This document shows, one piece after another, positions 1-8,510 of a stretch of DNA of 64,000 nucleotides. Source of the stretch: Paenarthrobacter sp. DKR-5 (GTDB lineage Bacteria; Actinomycetota; Actinomycetes; Actinomycetales; Micrococcaceae); contig NZ_JAHBOI010000001.1 in assembly GCF_018531425.1 (NCBI RefSeq), positions 186,001 to 250,000 of the forward strand, in the 5' to 3' direction. The translations under genes were made by a program, and so were the position numbers. The notes beneath the pieces are model-generated. The model saw only the letters and a list, made by a program, of their open reading frames with translations, ran no database searches and was not told the origin of the DNA. How positions within the stretch are numbered: position 1 is the first letter of the stretch; every line of letters starts with the position of its first letter.

Positions 1-1399
1 CGCCGTTGGGCTGGTCCAGCACGCGCAGCTGCGGCCAGGACCGGGCGTACTCCCGCAGCACGGCCAGCGTGTTGTCGGTGGAGCCGTCATTGACGGCCAC
101 GACCTCGAAGGCCGGGTAGTCGCTGGCGCGGAGGGCGTCGAGTGTCTTGGCCACGACCAGTTCCTCGTTGTAGAGGGGCAGAACGACGCTGACGAACGGC
201 AGCTCGGCGTCGCTGAGCGCTGGCCACTGGTGCCTCCTTTGCCGGGACCAGGAGACGAGGGCGAGCACGATGTAGAGGAAGGACATGGTGGTCAGCGAGA
301 TGATGCCGAACCAGAACAACCACGTCACCACGACATCCGGCACCACCAGGGTAGCCGTCATCGCCGAGAGCGTCGCCGTGTCCGCCAGCACAGGCTTCGC
401 GGCCTTCTGCGGGACGTACTGGGGTGTGAGCAGGGGCTGCACGGTCGAGAAGGTGTAGCCCTGGGCCTTTGCCTCGGCAATGAACTTCTTCAGCATCGCG
501 ATGGAGCCCGCCCGGTCCCCGCCGCCGTCGTGCATCAGCACCACGTGGCCCTTGCCGTCGAGCTTCGGCACCGGGATGGTCTGGCCTGGCGCGTAGCTCC
601 AGTCAAGGGTGTCCAGGTCCGCGTCAAGGTGCAGATAGCCCAGCTGCTGCGCTTGGAGCAGCGCGAGGGCGTTGTTCTGCGGCCAGCCGGTGGGAATGCG
701 GAACAGGCTGGTTGCGTAGTTGTCCATCGCCCTCAGCACGCGGTCGGTGCCGATGAGCTCCTGGCGGTTGTGCAGGTCGTCGTTGGCCCAGAAGTTCGTG
801 TGGGTCATGGTGTGGTTGCCGACCATGTGCCCTTCGCGCACTATGCGCTTGAAGATGTCGGGGTTCTTGACCACCATTTCGCCGACGACGAAGAACGTAG
901 CCGGAACCTTCTCCGCCGCAAGCAGGTCCAGCAGCGCCGGAGTGTTGCGGGGGTCCGGTCCGTCGTCGAAGGTGAGCATCAGCGTCTTGTCCTTGGGCAC
1001 GCCGTAGGACTCGACGACGTACGGACGGTTGCCGATTGTCTTGACCTCGTCCGGCGTGGCCTCGCGGAAGATGGTGTCACTGAACGGATCCTTCAGGAAC
1101 ACCCTTCCATCGCGGCGATCGACCAGGTCGATACGGTCGATGTCTCCGTTTTCGGGGCCGATCTTGGGCAGGTTGCGGCGGTCCGCCGAGGCAATCAGCT
1201 GACGCGGGTAGCCGACCGCCTGGTTCTGTGCTGCGTTGTGCAGCGGAGCCGTCGCCGCCGGAAGGACCCAGACGGCGCCCAGCACGAACGCCAGGACCGC
1301 CGCGAACACCGCGATCACGATCCGGCGCCACCTCTTGCCTGTCGGATCGAAGAAAACGGGCGCGGATTCGCCAGGAAGAGCAGAGGTTAGGTGCTTCAA
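1..1399 (-). CDS. Bifunctional polysaccharide deacetylase / family 2 glycosyltransferase (3' end outside window)
   Basis: Two-domain envelope polysaccharide enzyme, cut by the left window edge. A short cytoplasmic start is followed by a membrane segment at about residues 27-46. A NodB-type deacetylase domain follows, with LTFDDGPD near residue 140 and the metal-binding HTMTH near 195. More membrane segments lie around 345-385, and a GT2 domain starts near 400 (VVLPLYNEE, DGSTDNT). The family combines de-N-acetylation with processive sugar transfer, as in chitin/PNAG-like polymer enzymes; the polymer is unknown. I chose the TTG start at 1399 because it follows a G-rich ribosome site and precedes the first membrane helix; no ATG fits better. 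The missing part should hold the rest of the GT2 catalytic core and its C-terminal membrane helices. Confidence 0.85.
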   Translation of the reverse strand, partial: MKHLTSALPGESAPVFFDPTGKRWRRIVIAVFAAVLAFVLGAVWVLPAATAPLHNAAQNQAVGYPRQLIASADRRNLPKIGPENGDIDRIDLVDRRDGRVFLKDPFSDTIFREATPDEVKTIGNRPYVVESYGVPKDKTLMLTFDDGPDPRNTPALLDLLAAEKVPATFFVVGEMVVKNPDIFKRIVREGHMVGNHTMTHTNFWANDDLHNRQELIGTDRVLRAMDNYATSLFRIPTGWPQNNALALLQAQQLGYLHLDADLDTLDWSYAPGQTIPVPKLDGKGHVVLMHDGGGDRAGSIAMLKKFIAEAKAQGYTFSTVQPLLTPQYVPQKAAKPVLADTATLSAMTATLVVPDVVVTWLFWFGIISLTTMSFLYIVLALVSWSRQRRHQWPALSDAELPFVSVVLPLYNEELVVAKTLDALRASDYPAFEVVAVNDGSTDNTLAVLREYARSWPQLRVLDQPNG

Positions 1400-1452
1400 G
1401 AAGGCCCCCAGAGCTAGCAGTAAGTACTGCCAGCAGTGGACGCCAGGAGGCG

Positions 1453-2058
1453 TTATTGCTGCGTTATCGCTGCGTTATCGCCCGGGCGGGAGGCACCTTC
1501 GACGACGGCGGCGGCGCACTCGTTCAGCTTGGTGTTCGAGGTCTGGCTCATCCGGCTGAGCAAGTCGAAGGCTTCGTCCGCCGAGATGCCGTGACGGCCC
1601 ATCAGGACGCCCTTGGCCTGTTCGATCACCGCCCGGCGGGCCGCGGACCGGGCCACGGCTTCCTGGGCCACCTCGGTGGCCTGCGCCCGGACCGACGGCG
1701 TCAATTCGACGACATAGCCCTCGACCCGGCGGCCGGCCTCACCCGGGGCGGCCCGCCCCACGGTGAGCACGTAACGGACCGAGCCCTCGGCGTCGACCAT
1801 CCGGTGGAAGAAGCTGAACGGCTCCGTTGAGCCGCGGGCCGCCCGGATGGCGTCGCTGCTGGACGCACGATCCTCGGGGTGCTTATGCGCCTGGAGGACG
1901 CCGAGTGTGGGAACGACCTCGCCCGGCTGGAAACCATGGATCCGAAACACTTCGTCGGACCAGACCAGCCTGTCCTGCTCCGGGTGGAATTCGAAAGATC
2001 CCACCGCACAGGCGTGGTAGTGGCGGTCGCCATCTGGCAGGTTTCGGGCAGGACTCAT
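1453..2058 (-). CDS. PAS-ANTAR domain RNA-binding antiterminator
   Basis: A 201-residue signalling protein. The N-terminal half is a PAS-like sensor (GSFEFHPEQDRLVWSDEVFR, then a PAS core to about residue 110). The C-terminal 60 residues are an ANTAR domain (AVIEQAKGVLMGRHGISADE) with the family's alanine/aromatic pattern. ANTAR proteins bind paired hairpins in nascent RNA and prevent termination, so this is probably a cytoplasmic stimulus-driven antiterminator; neither ligand nor target RNA is visible. The ATG at 2058 has a near-perfect AAGGAGG site, so longer upstream reading is rejected. It is divergent from the acyltransferase gene, and the 197 bp between them should hold both promoters. 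Confidence 0.88.
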   Translation of the reverse strand: MSPARNLPDGDRHYHACAVGSFEFHPEQDRLVWSDEVFRIHGFQPGEVVPTLGVLQAHKHPEDRASSSDAIRAARGSTEPFSFFHRMVDAEGSVRYVLTVGRAAPGEAGRRVEGYVVELTPSVRAQATEVAQEAVARSAARRAVIEQAKGVLMGRHGISADEAFDLLSRMSQTSNTKLNECAAAVVEGASRPGDNAAITQQ

Positions 2059-2255
2059 GCCGCCTCCTTGAACTCGAAGGCCGCTGGCCCACCTCAGGAC
2101 CGCCGGAAGGCCCAGACTAGCACTTGCACTACTGGCGACCGGGACGGGCGCGGGTGATAGCGTTCTGCCCACAGGAGGCTGGGGCCTGCACTAAACGCCC
2201 GCCAACGGCGCTGCCGCGGCGGGCTCCGATCTGCGAGCCGAGAGGGGAGCCTGCT

Positions 2256-3875
2256 GTGAATGGCCCCTTGAATCTGAAGACCTCCGCCGCGGCGGCCGTT
2301 GACCTCGTGACACCTGCGCCCCCGCGCCCCCGCCCGACCGTTGCCGGAGCCGCGCAGCTGGTGCGGGCTGCCGGCCGCGACCGTTACCTTGACCTGCTGC
2401 GGGCGATCGCCCTCGTCAGGGTGGTGGCGTACCACACCTTCGCCAGTGCCGGCTGGCTGAGCATTGCGTTCCCGTCGATGGGCGTGATGTTCGCGTTGGC
2501 GGGGTCGCTGATGGCGCGCTCACTGGAGCGGCCCACCCTGGGGGTGCTCAAGAGCCGGAGCCGTCGTCTGCTGCTGCCGCTCTGGGTATACAGCGGCACG
2601 GTCCTTTTCCTGCTGGCGTGGGAGGGATGGACGCCGAGCATGGATCCTGGCGCCACCCCGTTGAACACGCTGCTGTGGTTCCTGCCGATCGGAGACGTAC
2701 CGTTCCCGAGTCCGATGGGCTCGGATGCCGGCCTGGTGGACTCCACTTGGGCGCAGCAGGCCCAGGAAATCCTCTGGTACATCCGGGCGTACTTCTGGTT
2801 CATGCTGCTCTCGCCACTGCTGCTCAAGGCCTTCCGCCGGGCACCGTTGCCCACAATGCTGGCGCCGCTGGCCCTGCTCGGCGTCATAACCACCGGCATC
2901 CTCCCGCTGCCGGACTGGTCAGTTGACACGGTGACGGACTTTGCCACCTTCGGTGCCTGCTGGATGCTCGGTTTCGCCCATTACCTTGGACAGCTGCGCC
3001 GGCTTCCGCTTGTTGCCGTCGCCGCGGCCGGGGCCATTGCGATGGTCCTCGGGTTCGTGTGGGCCGCGAACAACCTTCCCCCCGAGGGCTGGGACTTCAA
3101 CAACATCCCCTTGGCACAGGCACTTTGGTCCCTCGGGTTCGCCGCGATCCTGATGCGCATCTCGCCGTCCTGGTCCGCCTTCCCTCAGCCGCTGCGGTTC
3201 CTCAACAAGCCCGTCACCTTGATCAACAACCGGGCGATGACGATCTACCTCTGGCACAACCTGCTGCTGGTGATCACCGTCGTGCTCATCAACAGGCTCT
3301 ACAACGACGAATTCATCGCGGCGCACTTTGCCGGGGTCCTGGACAGCGAGTGGTTCCAGTTCATTACCGTCTGGGTGATGCTGGCGCTGCTGTTCCCCAC
3401 GATCGGCTGGGTGGAGGACGTGGCAGCGAAACGTCCGGCGCAGCTCTGGCCGACCGGTTCCGGCAAGCCCCCGGCCAAGCGACCCGCAGCAGAGCCGGCA
3501 CCCGCCGCTGTGCCGGCCGCCGCCGCTGTGGCCGCCGCCGCTGCCCCGAAGCCTCGGACCGTCGCGCCGGCAGCCCCTAGGCGCCAGGCGCTGGCAGGAA
3601 ACGCCTACCACTGTGTACTCAACGACGGGGTGCCCGGTTCAGGGCTCTGGACCGACTCGCACGAGGGCCGCGAAAGCGTGCACGTCCTCAAAGGGCGCCT
3701 GCGCCTGGTCCTGGGCTCGCAGGACCGGATACTGGAGGCGGGCGAATCTGCGGAGTTCGATGCACGCGAGCTGCACTGGTTCGGGCAGGCGGACAAGGAC
3801 CCGGTGGAGTTCATCGGCCTGTTCGACGGCGAGGGCGCCGCCACGCATGCCACGCCCGCCGTGCGGCTGAAGTAG
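2256..3875 (+). CDS. Acyltransferase family 3 membrane protein fused to a C-terminal cupin domain
   Basis: 539 residues. Residues about 41-390 are a multi-pass acyltransferase-3 domain: DRYLDLLRAIALVRVV with the following H, then about ten hydrophobic helices and YLWHN near residue 330. Such proteins O-acylate cell-surface glycans or lipids. An Ala/Pro/Lys-rich linker (about 395-445) leads to a soluble 95-residue cupin-like beta-barrel (GLWTDSHEGRESVHVLKGRL, then LEAGESAEFDARELHWFG), lying on the cytoplasmic side if helix counting is right. GTG at 2256 is preferred because GGGGAG lies about 9 bp upstream and upstream codons look non-coding. The cupin extension is unusual for this family. The acyl acceptor is unknown. 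Confidence 0.8.
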   Translation: MNGPLNLKTSAAAAVDLVTPAPPRPRPTVAGAAQLVRAAGRDRYLDLLRAIALVRVVAYHTFASAGWLSIAFPSMGVMFALAGSLMARSLERPTLGVLKSRSRRLLLPLWVYSGTVLFLLAWEGWTPSMDPGATPLNTLLWFLPIGDVPFPSPMGSDAGLVDSTWAQQAQEILWYIRAYFWFMLLSPLLLKAFRRAPLPTMLAPLALLGVITTGILPLPDWSVDTVTDFATFGACWMLGFAHYLGQLRRLPLVAVAAAGAIAMVLGFVWAANNLPPEGWDFNNIPLAQALWSLGFAAILMRISPSWSAFPQPLRFLNKPVTLINNRAMTIYLWHNLLLVITVVLINRLYNDEFIAAHFAGVLDSEWFQFITVWVMLALLFPTIGWVEDVAAKRPAQLWPTGSGKPPAKRPAAEPAPAAVPAAAAVAAAAAPKPRTVAPAAPRRQALAGNAYHCVLNDGVPGSGLWTDSHEGRESVHVLKGRLRLVLGSQDRILEAGESAEFDARELHWFGQADKDPVEFIGLFDGEGAATHATPAVRLK

Positions 3876-4009
3876 GCCTCCTGGCGCCGATGCGCCCGGC
3901 GCGAACACAGGAGACAGGCCCGACCGCCTCCTGTACCGTTGAAGTATCTGCCGGACGGTTCAGCGTCCGGGTCCGCGGCTGGGAAGTCGAACCTATCCCC
4001 GAGGGCCGC

Positions 4010-5086
4010 ATGAACTCCATTGCACCTATGTCGACACGTGCCGGACGGCAGGCACAAGCGTCGAGCAGCTATTCCATTCTTCTCCGTACCGTGCGCGACG
4101 CCGGCCTGCTGCGCCGCCGGCGCGGTTTCTACATCTCGGTTTTCGCCGCCCTCGCGGCAGGTCTCGGCGGAGCCGTCACTGGCTTTGTCCTGCTCGGCGA
4201 CAGCTGGTTCCAGCTGCTGATTGCTGCCGCCCTCGGCATCATTTTCACCCAGCTGGCTTTCCTGGCCCATGAGGCTTCGCACCGCCAAGTCTTCGAATCC
4301 GGCAAGGCAAACGACCGCGCGGGGCGCCTGCTGGCGAACCTGGCCGCCGGTATCAGCTACCAGTGGTGGATGACGAAGCACAGCCGGCACCACGCCAACC
4401 CCAATACCGTCGGCAAGGACCCCGACATCGAGCAGGACACCGTTTCCTTCCTGCCGGAGCAGGCCGCGGGGCGCAGGGGCATCATGGCCTGGTTCACCCG
4501 CCGGCAGGGATATCTCTTCTTCCCCTTGCTGCTGCTCGAAGGCGTGAACCTGCACATCACTTCGCTGCGCCACCTGTTCACCAGCCCCTCGGTCAAGGGA
4601 CGCGCACTGGAAATCACCAGCGTGCTCACCCGGCTGGGGCTGTACATCGGCGCCGTGTTCTTCTTCCTGCCCCCGGGGATGGCAGCGGCGTTCCTCGGCG
4701 TTCAGCTCGCCGTGTTCGGCGTCTACATGGGCGCCTCCTTTGCGCCGAACCACAAGGGCATGCCTCTGATCCCGAAGGACAGCAAGGTCGACTTCCTGAG
4801 CCGGCAGGTGCTGACCAGCCGCAACATCACCGGCGGCAAGCTCATTGATTCGCTGATGGGCGGCCTCAACTACCAGGTGGAGCACCACCTGTTCCCGAAC
4901 ATGCCGCGGCCCAACCTGGCCAAGGCCAGCAGCATCGTGCGGGAGTACTGCGCCGCCCACCGCATCCCGTACACCGAAACCACGCTTCCGAAGTCCTACG
5001 GCATCGTGGTGCGCTACCTGAACCGTGTGGGCCTGGCCGCGCGCGACCCGTTCGACTGCCCGATGGCCGCAACCCTGGGCCGCTGA
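4010..5086 (+). CDS. Membrane fatty acid desaturase
   Basis: 358-residue integral membrane di-iron desaturase. The three histidine boxes are present at the expected spacing: HEASH at 87-91, HSRHH at 124-128 and QVEHH at 289-293. The third box starting with Q and lacking a fused cytochrome b5 is typical of the bacterial acyl-lipid/front-end-like group often annotated as linoleoyl-CoA desaturase or DesA3-like. Hydrophobic blocks flank boxes 1 and 3. It probably introduces a double bond into membrane acyl chains using ferredoxin or an NADPH reductase. The start at ATG 4010 is preceded by GAGGG; ATG 4028 is an alternative. A bidirectional terminator lies about 70 bp downstream. Confidence 0.9.
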   Translation: MNSIAPMSTRAGRQAQASSSYSILLRTVRDAGLLRRRRGFYISVFAALAAGLGGAVTGFVLLGDSWFQLLIAAALGIIFTQLAFLAHEASHRQVFESGKANDRAGRLLANLAAGISYQWWMTKHSRHHANPNTVGKDPDIEQDTVSFLPEQAAGRRGIMAWFTRRQGYLFFPLLLLEGVNLHITSLRHLFTSPSVKGRALEITSVLTRLGLYIGAVFFFLPPGMAAAFLGVQLAVFGVYMGASFAPNHKGMPLIPKDSKVDFLSRQVLTSRNITGGKLIDSLMGGLNYQVEHHLFPNMPRPNLAKASSIVREYCAAHRIPYTETTLPKSYGIVVRYLNRVGLAARDPFDCPMAATLGR

Positions 5087-5157
5087 CGCCTCTGAGCCGT
5101 ACGGCCGGCCGCCCCCCCAAAAAAACGGGCCCCAAAAAACGCCCCGCACGCGGCACG

Positions 5158-5198
5158 AAAAAGCCCCCGGAATCTCACGGATTCCGGGGGCTTTCTTT
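5158..5198. terminator. Bidirectional rho-independent terminator
   Basis: A perfect 15-bp hairpin (5160-5174 with 5180-5194, core AAAGCCCCCGGAATC). It has T-rich tails on both strands and sits between the desaturase stop and the 3' end of the oppositely oriented tRNA-Met, so it can serve both. Confidence 0.85.
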
Positions 5199-5200
5199 GG

Positions 5201-5274
5201 TAGCGGTGGGGAGGCTCGATCTCCCGACCTCACGATTATGAGTCGTGCGCTCTAACCAACTGAGCTACACCGCC
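5201..5274 (-). tRNA. tRNA-Met (anticodon CAT)
   Basis: The minus strand folds as a tRNA: acceptor GGCGGTG, D arm GCTCAGTTGGTTAGAGC, anticodon stem CACGA with loop CTCATAA and TCGTG, T arm GGGAG-ATCGAGC-CTCCC. The anticodon is CAT. An elongator Met tRNA is likeliest; a CAT-to-lysidine Ile tRNA cannot be excluded by eye. No encoded CCA is seen. Confidence 0.9.
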
Positions 5275-5278
5275 ATAA

Positions 5279-5330
5279 ATGAGGAAAACCTGCGTCAAGC
5301 CGGTCAAACCGCCTTGACGCAGGCCCTCAT
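5279..5330. repeat. Long inverted repeat between two tRNA genes
   Basis: Arms CCTGCGTCAAG (5289-5299) and CTTGACGCAGG (5313-5323) pair perfectly. An inner CGGT/ACCG and an outer ATGAGG/CCTCAT extend the hairpin to nearly the whole 60-bp spacer between tRNA-Met and tRNA-Thr. It could be a terminator or processing element; there is no strong T-run. Confidence 0.7.
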
Positions 5331-5334
5331 TCAG

Positions 5335-5406
5335 AGCCCCCCACCGGAATCGATCCGGTGACCTCGTTCTTACCAAGAACGCGCTCTACCACTGAGCTAG
5401 GGGGGC
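5335..5406 (-). tRNA. tRNA-Thr (anticodon GGT)
   Basis: The minus strand folds with acceptor GCCCCCT pairing with GGGGGGC, D arm GCTCAGTGGTAGAGC, anticodon stem CGTTC, loop TTGGTAA, stem GAACG, and T arm ACCGG-ATCGATT-CCGGT. The anticodon is GGT. It lies upstream of tRNA-Met on the same strand. Confidence 0.92.
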
Positions 5407-5503
5407 AACGGAGAAAAACTCTACCAGCACTTTGGCGAGTTGCGAAATCGGCCCGGCCACCCTCCGACCGACCCCGCGGATGGCCCCTCAGCGGGCTTAA
5501 ACA

Positions 5504-5535
5504 GCACCGGCCGGACCCGTAGGTCCGGCCGGTGC
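5504..5535 (-). terminator. Terminator of the DEAD-box helicase gene
   Basis: Perfect 14-bp hairpin, GCACCGGCCGGACC (5504-5517) paired with 5522-5535 across a 4-base loop, 44 bp after the helicase stop codon on the minus strand. The tail is only weakly T-rich. Confidence 0.75.
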
Positions 5536-5578
5536 TTGAAGCGCTTGCAGGGGGCCTGCAGCCGCTTAGGTCAGCGGT

Positions 5579-7486
5579 TTACCACTTGCCCTTGCGGTTG
5601 AAGTCGCGGTGGCCGCTGTCCTTGCCGGCGCGCGGCTTGCGGGCGCCGTCGCCGTGGCCCGCGTAGCGGGCCTCACGCTCGCCGCCGCGCGGGGCGCGGT
5701 CGCCGTCGAACTTCTTCTTGAAGCCGCCCTGGCCGCGGTCGTTGCGTCCCTTGTAGCCGCCCTCGGAGCGGGGGGCGCGGCCCTTGTCCAGCTCGAGGTG
5801 GATCAGCTCGCCGCCGATGCGGGTGCGGCTCAAAGAGCGCAGCTGGTCCTGGCTCAGGTCCGCTGGCAGCTCCACCAGGGTGTGGTCCGAGCGGATGTCG
5901 ATGCCGCCGATCTGGGCGGAGCTGAGGCCACCCTCGTTGGCGAGGGCGCCCACGATTGACCCGGGCATCACGCGCTGGCGGCGGCCGACCGCGATGCGGT
6001 AGGTGGCGTTGCCTTCGGTGAGGGGCCGGGACGGGCCGCGGGAGCCGAAGCCGTCCTTGGACCGCTCGCGCTTCTGGAACTCGGGAGCCGGCGGCAGGTC
6101 CTGGACCAGCAGCGGGCGGCCGCCCTGGGCCATGACGGCGAGCGCGGCCGCAATCTCGGCGGCGGGCACGTCGTGCTCCACCTCGTAGGAGGCGATCAGG
6201 TCGCGGAAGACCGACACGTCCTCTGAGGCGAGGGTTTCGGTGATCTTCTCCGCGAACTTGCCCATCCGCAGGTTGTTGATGGTCTCCGCAGACGGCAGGT
6301 GCATCTGCTCGACCGGCTGGCGGGTCGCCTTTTCGATAGCCCGCAGCAGGTACCGTTCCCGCGGGGTCATGAACAGGATCGCGTCCCCGGAGCGGCCCGC
6401 GCGGCCGGTGCGGCCGATGCGGTGCACGTAGGACTCGGTGTCGTGCGGGATGTCGTAGTTGATCACGTGCGAGATCCGCTCGACGTCCAGGCCGCGGGCG
6501 GCGACGTCGGTGGCCACAAGGATGTCGATCTTGCCCTCGCGCAGCGCCTCGACGGTGCGTTCGCGCTGCTGCTGCGGGATGTCGCCGTTGATGGCGGCAG
6601 CCTGGAAGCCGCGGGACTTGAGCTTGTCGGCGAGCTCCTCGGTGGCCATCTTGGTGCGCACGAAGGCGATGACGCCGTCGAACTCCTCGGCCTCGAGCAC
6701 GCGGGTCAGCGCATCGAGCTTGTGCGGGCCCATCACCTGCAGGTACCGCTGGCGGGTGTTGGCGCCGGTGGTCGTCTTGGACTTGACGGTGATTTCCGCC
6801 GGGTTGTTCAGGTACTGCTTGGAAAGCCGGCGGATCTGGCTGGGCATCGTGGCCGAGAACAGCGCCACCTGGCGCCCCTCGGGGGTCTGCTGGAAGATCT
6901 GCTCCACGTCGTCGGCGAAGCCCATGCGCAGCATTTCGTCGGCCTCGTCAAGCACCAGGTACTGCAGCTCGGACAGGTCCAGGGACCCCTTCGAGATGTG
7001 GTCGATCACGCGGCCGGGCGTTCCGACAACGATCTGGGCGCCGCGGCGAAGGCCGGACAGCTGGGGTCCGTAGGCGGAGCCGCCGTAGACCGGGAGGACC
7101 GTGAAGTCCTCCATGTGCTTGGCGTAGGAGGTGAAAGCCTCGGCCACCTGCAGCGCCAGCTCGCGGGTCGGGGCCAGTACCAGGGCCTGCGTCTTGCGGG
7201 ACGGGCCGTTGAGGTCGTGCAGCTCGGCCAGGCGGGAAAGCGCCGGGACGGCGAAGGCAGCGGTCTTGCCGGTGCCGGTCTGCGCCAGGCCGACGACGTC
7301 GCGGCCCTCGAGCAGTGCCGGGATGGTCGCAGCCTGGATCGGGGACGGCTTCTCGTAGCCGACGTCGGCCAGTGCTGCGAGCACGCGGCCGTCGATGCCG
7401 AGATCGGCGAACCGCAGCTCTTCCGTCTCCTCGACAGCGGCTTCGGTGTTCTCTGCGGTCTCGGCGGAAAGGGTGTCAAAAGACAT
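5579..7486 (-). CDS. deaD: DEAD/DEAH-box ATP-dependent RNA helicase (CsdA/DeaD type)
   Basis: 635 residues; unwinds RNA duplexes with ATP, probably in ribosome assembly or cold-adapted RNA decay. In order: Q motif (FADLGIDG to SPIQAATIP), Walker A AQTGTGKT near residue 70, PTRELA, LDEADEMLRMG near 175, SAT, and helicase C with HRIGRTGRAGR near 345. A DbpA-type RNA-binding domain lies at about 480-560, followed by a Gly/Arg/Lys-rich tail. Length and tail match the DeaD/CsdA group. ATG 7486 is preferred because GAGGAA lies upstream and the acidic leader then begins MSFDTL; an ATG 21 bp earlier lacks a ribosome site. A long spacer precedes the gene and a terminator follows. Confidence 0.93.
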   Translation of the reverse strand: MSFDTLSAETAENTEAAVEETEELRFADLGIDGRVLAALADVGYEKPSPIQAATIPALLEGRDVVGLAQTGTGKTAAFAVPALSRLAELHDLNGPSRKTQALVLAPTRELALQVAEAFTSYAKHMEDFTVLPVYGGSAYGPQLSGLRRGAQIVVGTPGRVIDHISKGSLDLSELQYLVLDEADEMLRMGFADDVEQIFQQTPEGRQVALFSATMPSQIRRLSKQYLNNPAEITVKSKTTTGANTRQRYLQVMGPHKLDALTRVLEAEEFDGVIAFVRTKMATEELADKLKSRGFQAAAINGDIPQQQRERTVEALREGKIDILVATDVAARGLDVERISHVINYDIPHDTESYVHRIGRTGRAGRSGDAILFMTPRERYLLRAIEKATRQPVEQMHLPSAETINNLRMGKFAEKITETLASEDVSVFRDLIASYEVEHDVPAAEIAAALAVMAQGGRPLLVQDLPPAPEFQKRERSKDGFGSRGPSRPLTEGNATYRIAVGRRQRVMPGSIVGALANEGGLSSAQIGGIDIRSDHTLVELPADLSQDQLRSLSRTRIGGELIHLELDKGRAPRSEGGYKGRNDRGQGGFKKKFDGDRAPRGGEREARYAGHGDGARKPRAGKDSGHRDFNRKGKW

Positions 7487-7838
7487 AAGGGGAAATTCCT
7501 CATTCATTCGGGAACGGGCGGCAGCCAGCCGCATGACGTGGAAATCCAGCGCTGTTCCAATCCCATGGCAGGACTTCTCGCCATAACTTCAGGGCCGCTC
7601 TCTCAGCGGTCACGCATGGCGTTTTCTTTTAGCCGGCGCTCCCTATGAATCTGCCCCGCGGCGTCCTGCAGGACGCATCGCGCGGGCCCCAACACACCAA
7701 TCAGGCCTGACCTTGCAGGCATGAAAAAGGGAATTCCGGAATGGGGGATGTATCCAGTCTACGGCATCGGCCCGGCTTCGGAGCGGGCGGAGGCCCGGGA
7801 CGGGCGTGAGCTTGCGCACTCGCGCCCGGAGCCGCGCC
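7487..7838. promoter_or_regulatory. 352-bp gene-free spacer: probable helicase promoter and long leader
   Basis: No coding signal is seen. The stretch separates the 5' end of the helicase gene from the 3' end of the MOSC gene and must hold the helicase promoter. It contains a perfect 16-bp palindrome GCGTCCTGCAGGACGC (7661-7676). TAGACT, read on the minus strand near 7755-7760, could be a -10. A leader of about 250 nt would fit the long 5' untranslated regions known for cold-shock helicases; this is inference. Confidence 0.4.
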
Positions 7839-8498
7839 TCAGCGGCTGCGTCCCAGGGCCTTGGCGATCGAGATGTGCATGTCGGAGGCCAGAGTGAGCT
7901 CCCCGGCCTGTTCCGCAGCGAGCAGCCGGTGTCCCCGGCCGGCGTCACCGTTGCTGAACCAGTCCCCTACCGTGACGCCGTGGCCCGGCCGGGACAGAAC
8001 CTCAATGCCGTCACCGGCCGCAATCTCACCGGTGCGCACCACCCGCAGGTAGGTTCCGATCAGGCCGGCTTCGGTAAAACGGCGCACCCACCGCTGCTCG
8101 CGCATGCGGCGCTGGAAGGTGGAACACGGCACCCGAGGCGAGGTGACCTCGACGACCACGGACGGCCCGATCCGCCAGCGTTCGCCGATGACCGCCGTCG
8201 TCGTGCCGACGCCGGCCGTGCGCAGGTTCTCGCCGAAGAGGCCCGGCGGAATCGCGCGGCCCAGCTCCAGGGCCCAGACGTCGGCGTCCTCCCGCGAGTA
8301 GGCGTACAGCGCCTGGTCCTCCCCGCCGTGGTGCTCCCGGTTCGCCTGCACGTCCGAGCGCAGGCCGAGCCTGCGGACCTTCACCTTGCCGTCCACCGGC
8401 CGCTTGTCGATCGCGGTCACACCGACGCTGCCGCTGTCCGGCAAGAGCTGGTGGACTCGGCACACGGCAAGCAGGGAACCATCAGTCATGGCACCCAT
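7839..8498 (-). CDS. MOSC domain protein (YiiM-like)
   Basis: 219 residues with a MOSC fold: LGRAIPPGLFGENLRTAGV, then the conserved PRVPCSTF cysteine region near residue 120. MOSC proteins bind sulfur or molybdenum-cofactor derivatives; YiiM-like members reduce N-hydroxylated substrates with Mo cofactor, but the substrate here is unknown. It follows kdpE by 12 bp on the same strand, so it is probably translated from the same transcript, although no functional link to potassium sensing is known. Starts at 8498 or 8489 (MTDG) are both possible and neither has a strong ribosome site, which suggests coupling to kdpE. Confidence 0.85.
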   Translation of the reverse strand: MGAMTDGSLLAVCRVHQLLPDSGSVGVTAIDKRPVDGKVKVRRLGLRSDVQANREHHGGEDQALYAYSREDADVWALELGRAIPPGLFGENLRTAGVGTTTAVIGERWRIGPSVVVEVTSPRVPCSTFQRRMREQRWVRRFTEAGLIGTYLRVVRTGEIAAGDGIEVLSRPGHGVTVGDWFSNGDAGRGHRLLAAEQAGELTLASDMHISIAKALGRSR

Positions 8499-8510
8499 GC
8501 TAGGGCCCGG

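Noticed and set aside
3605-5233. Long minus-strand frame over the cupin and desaturase
   Set aside because: Antisense to two genes with clear motifs; no recognisable protein.
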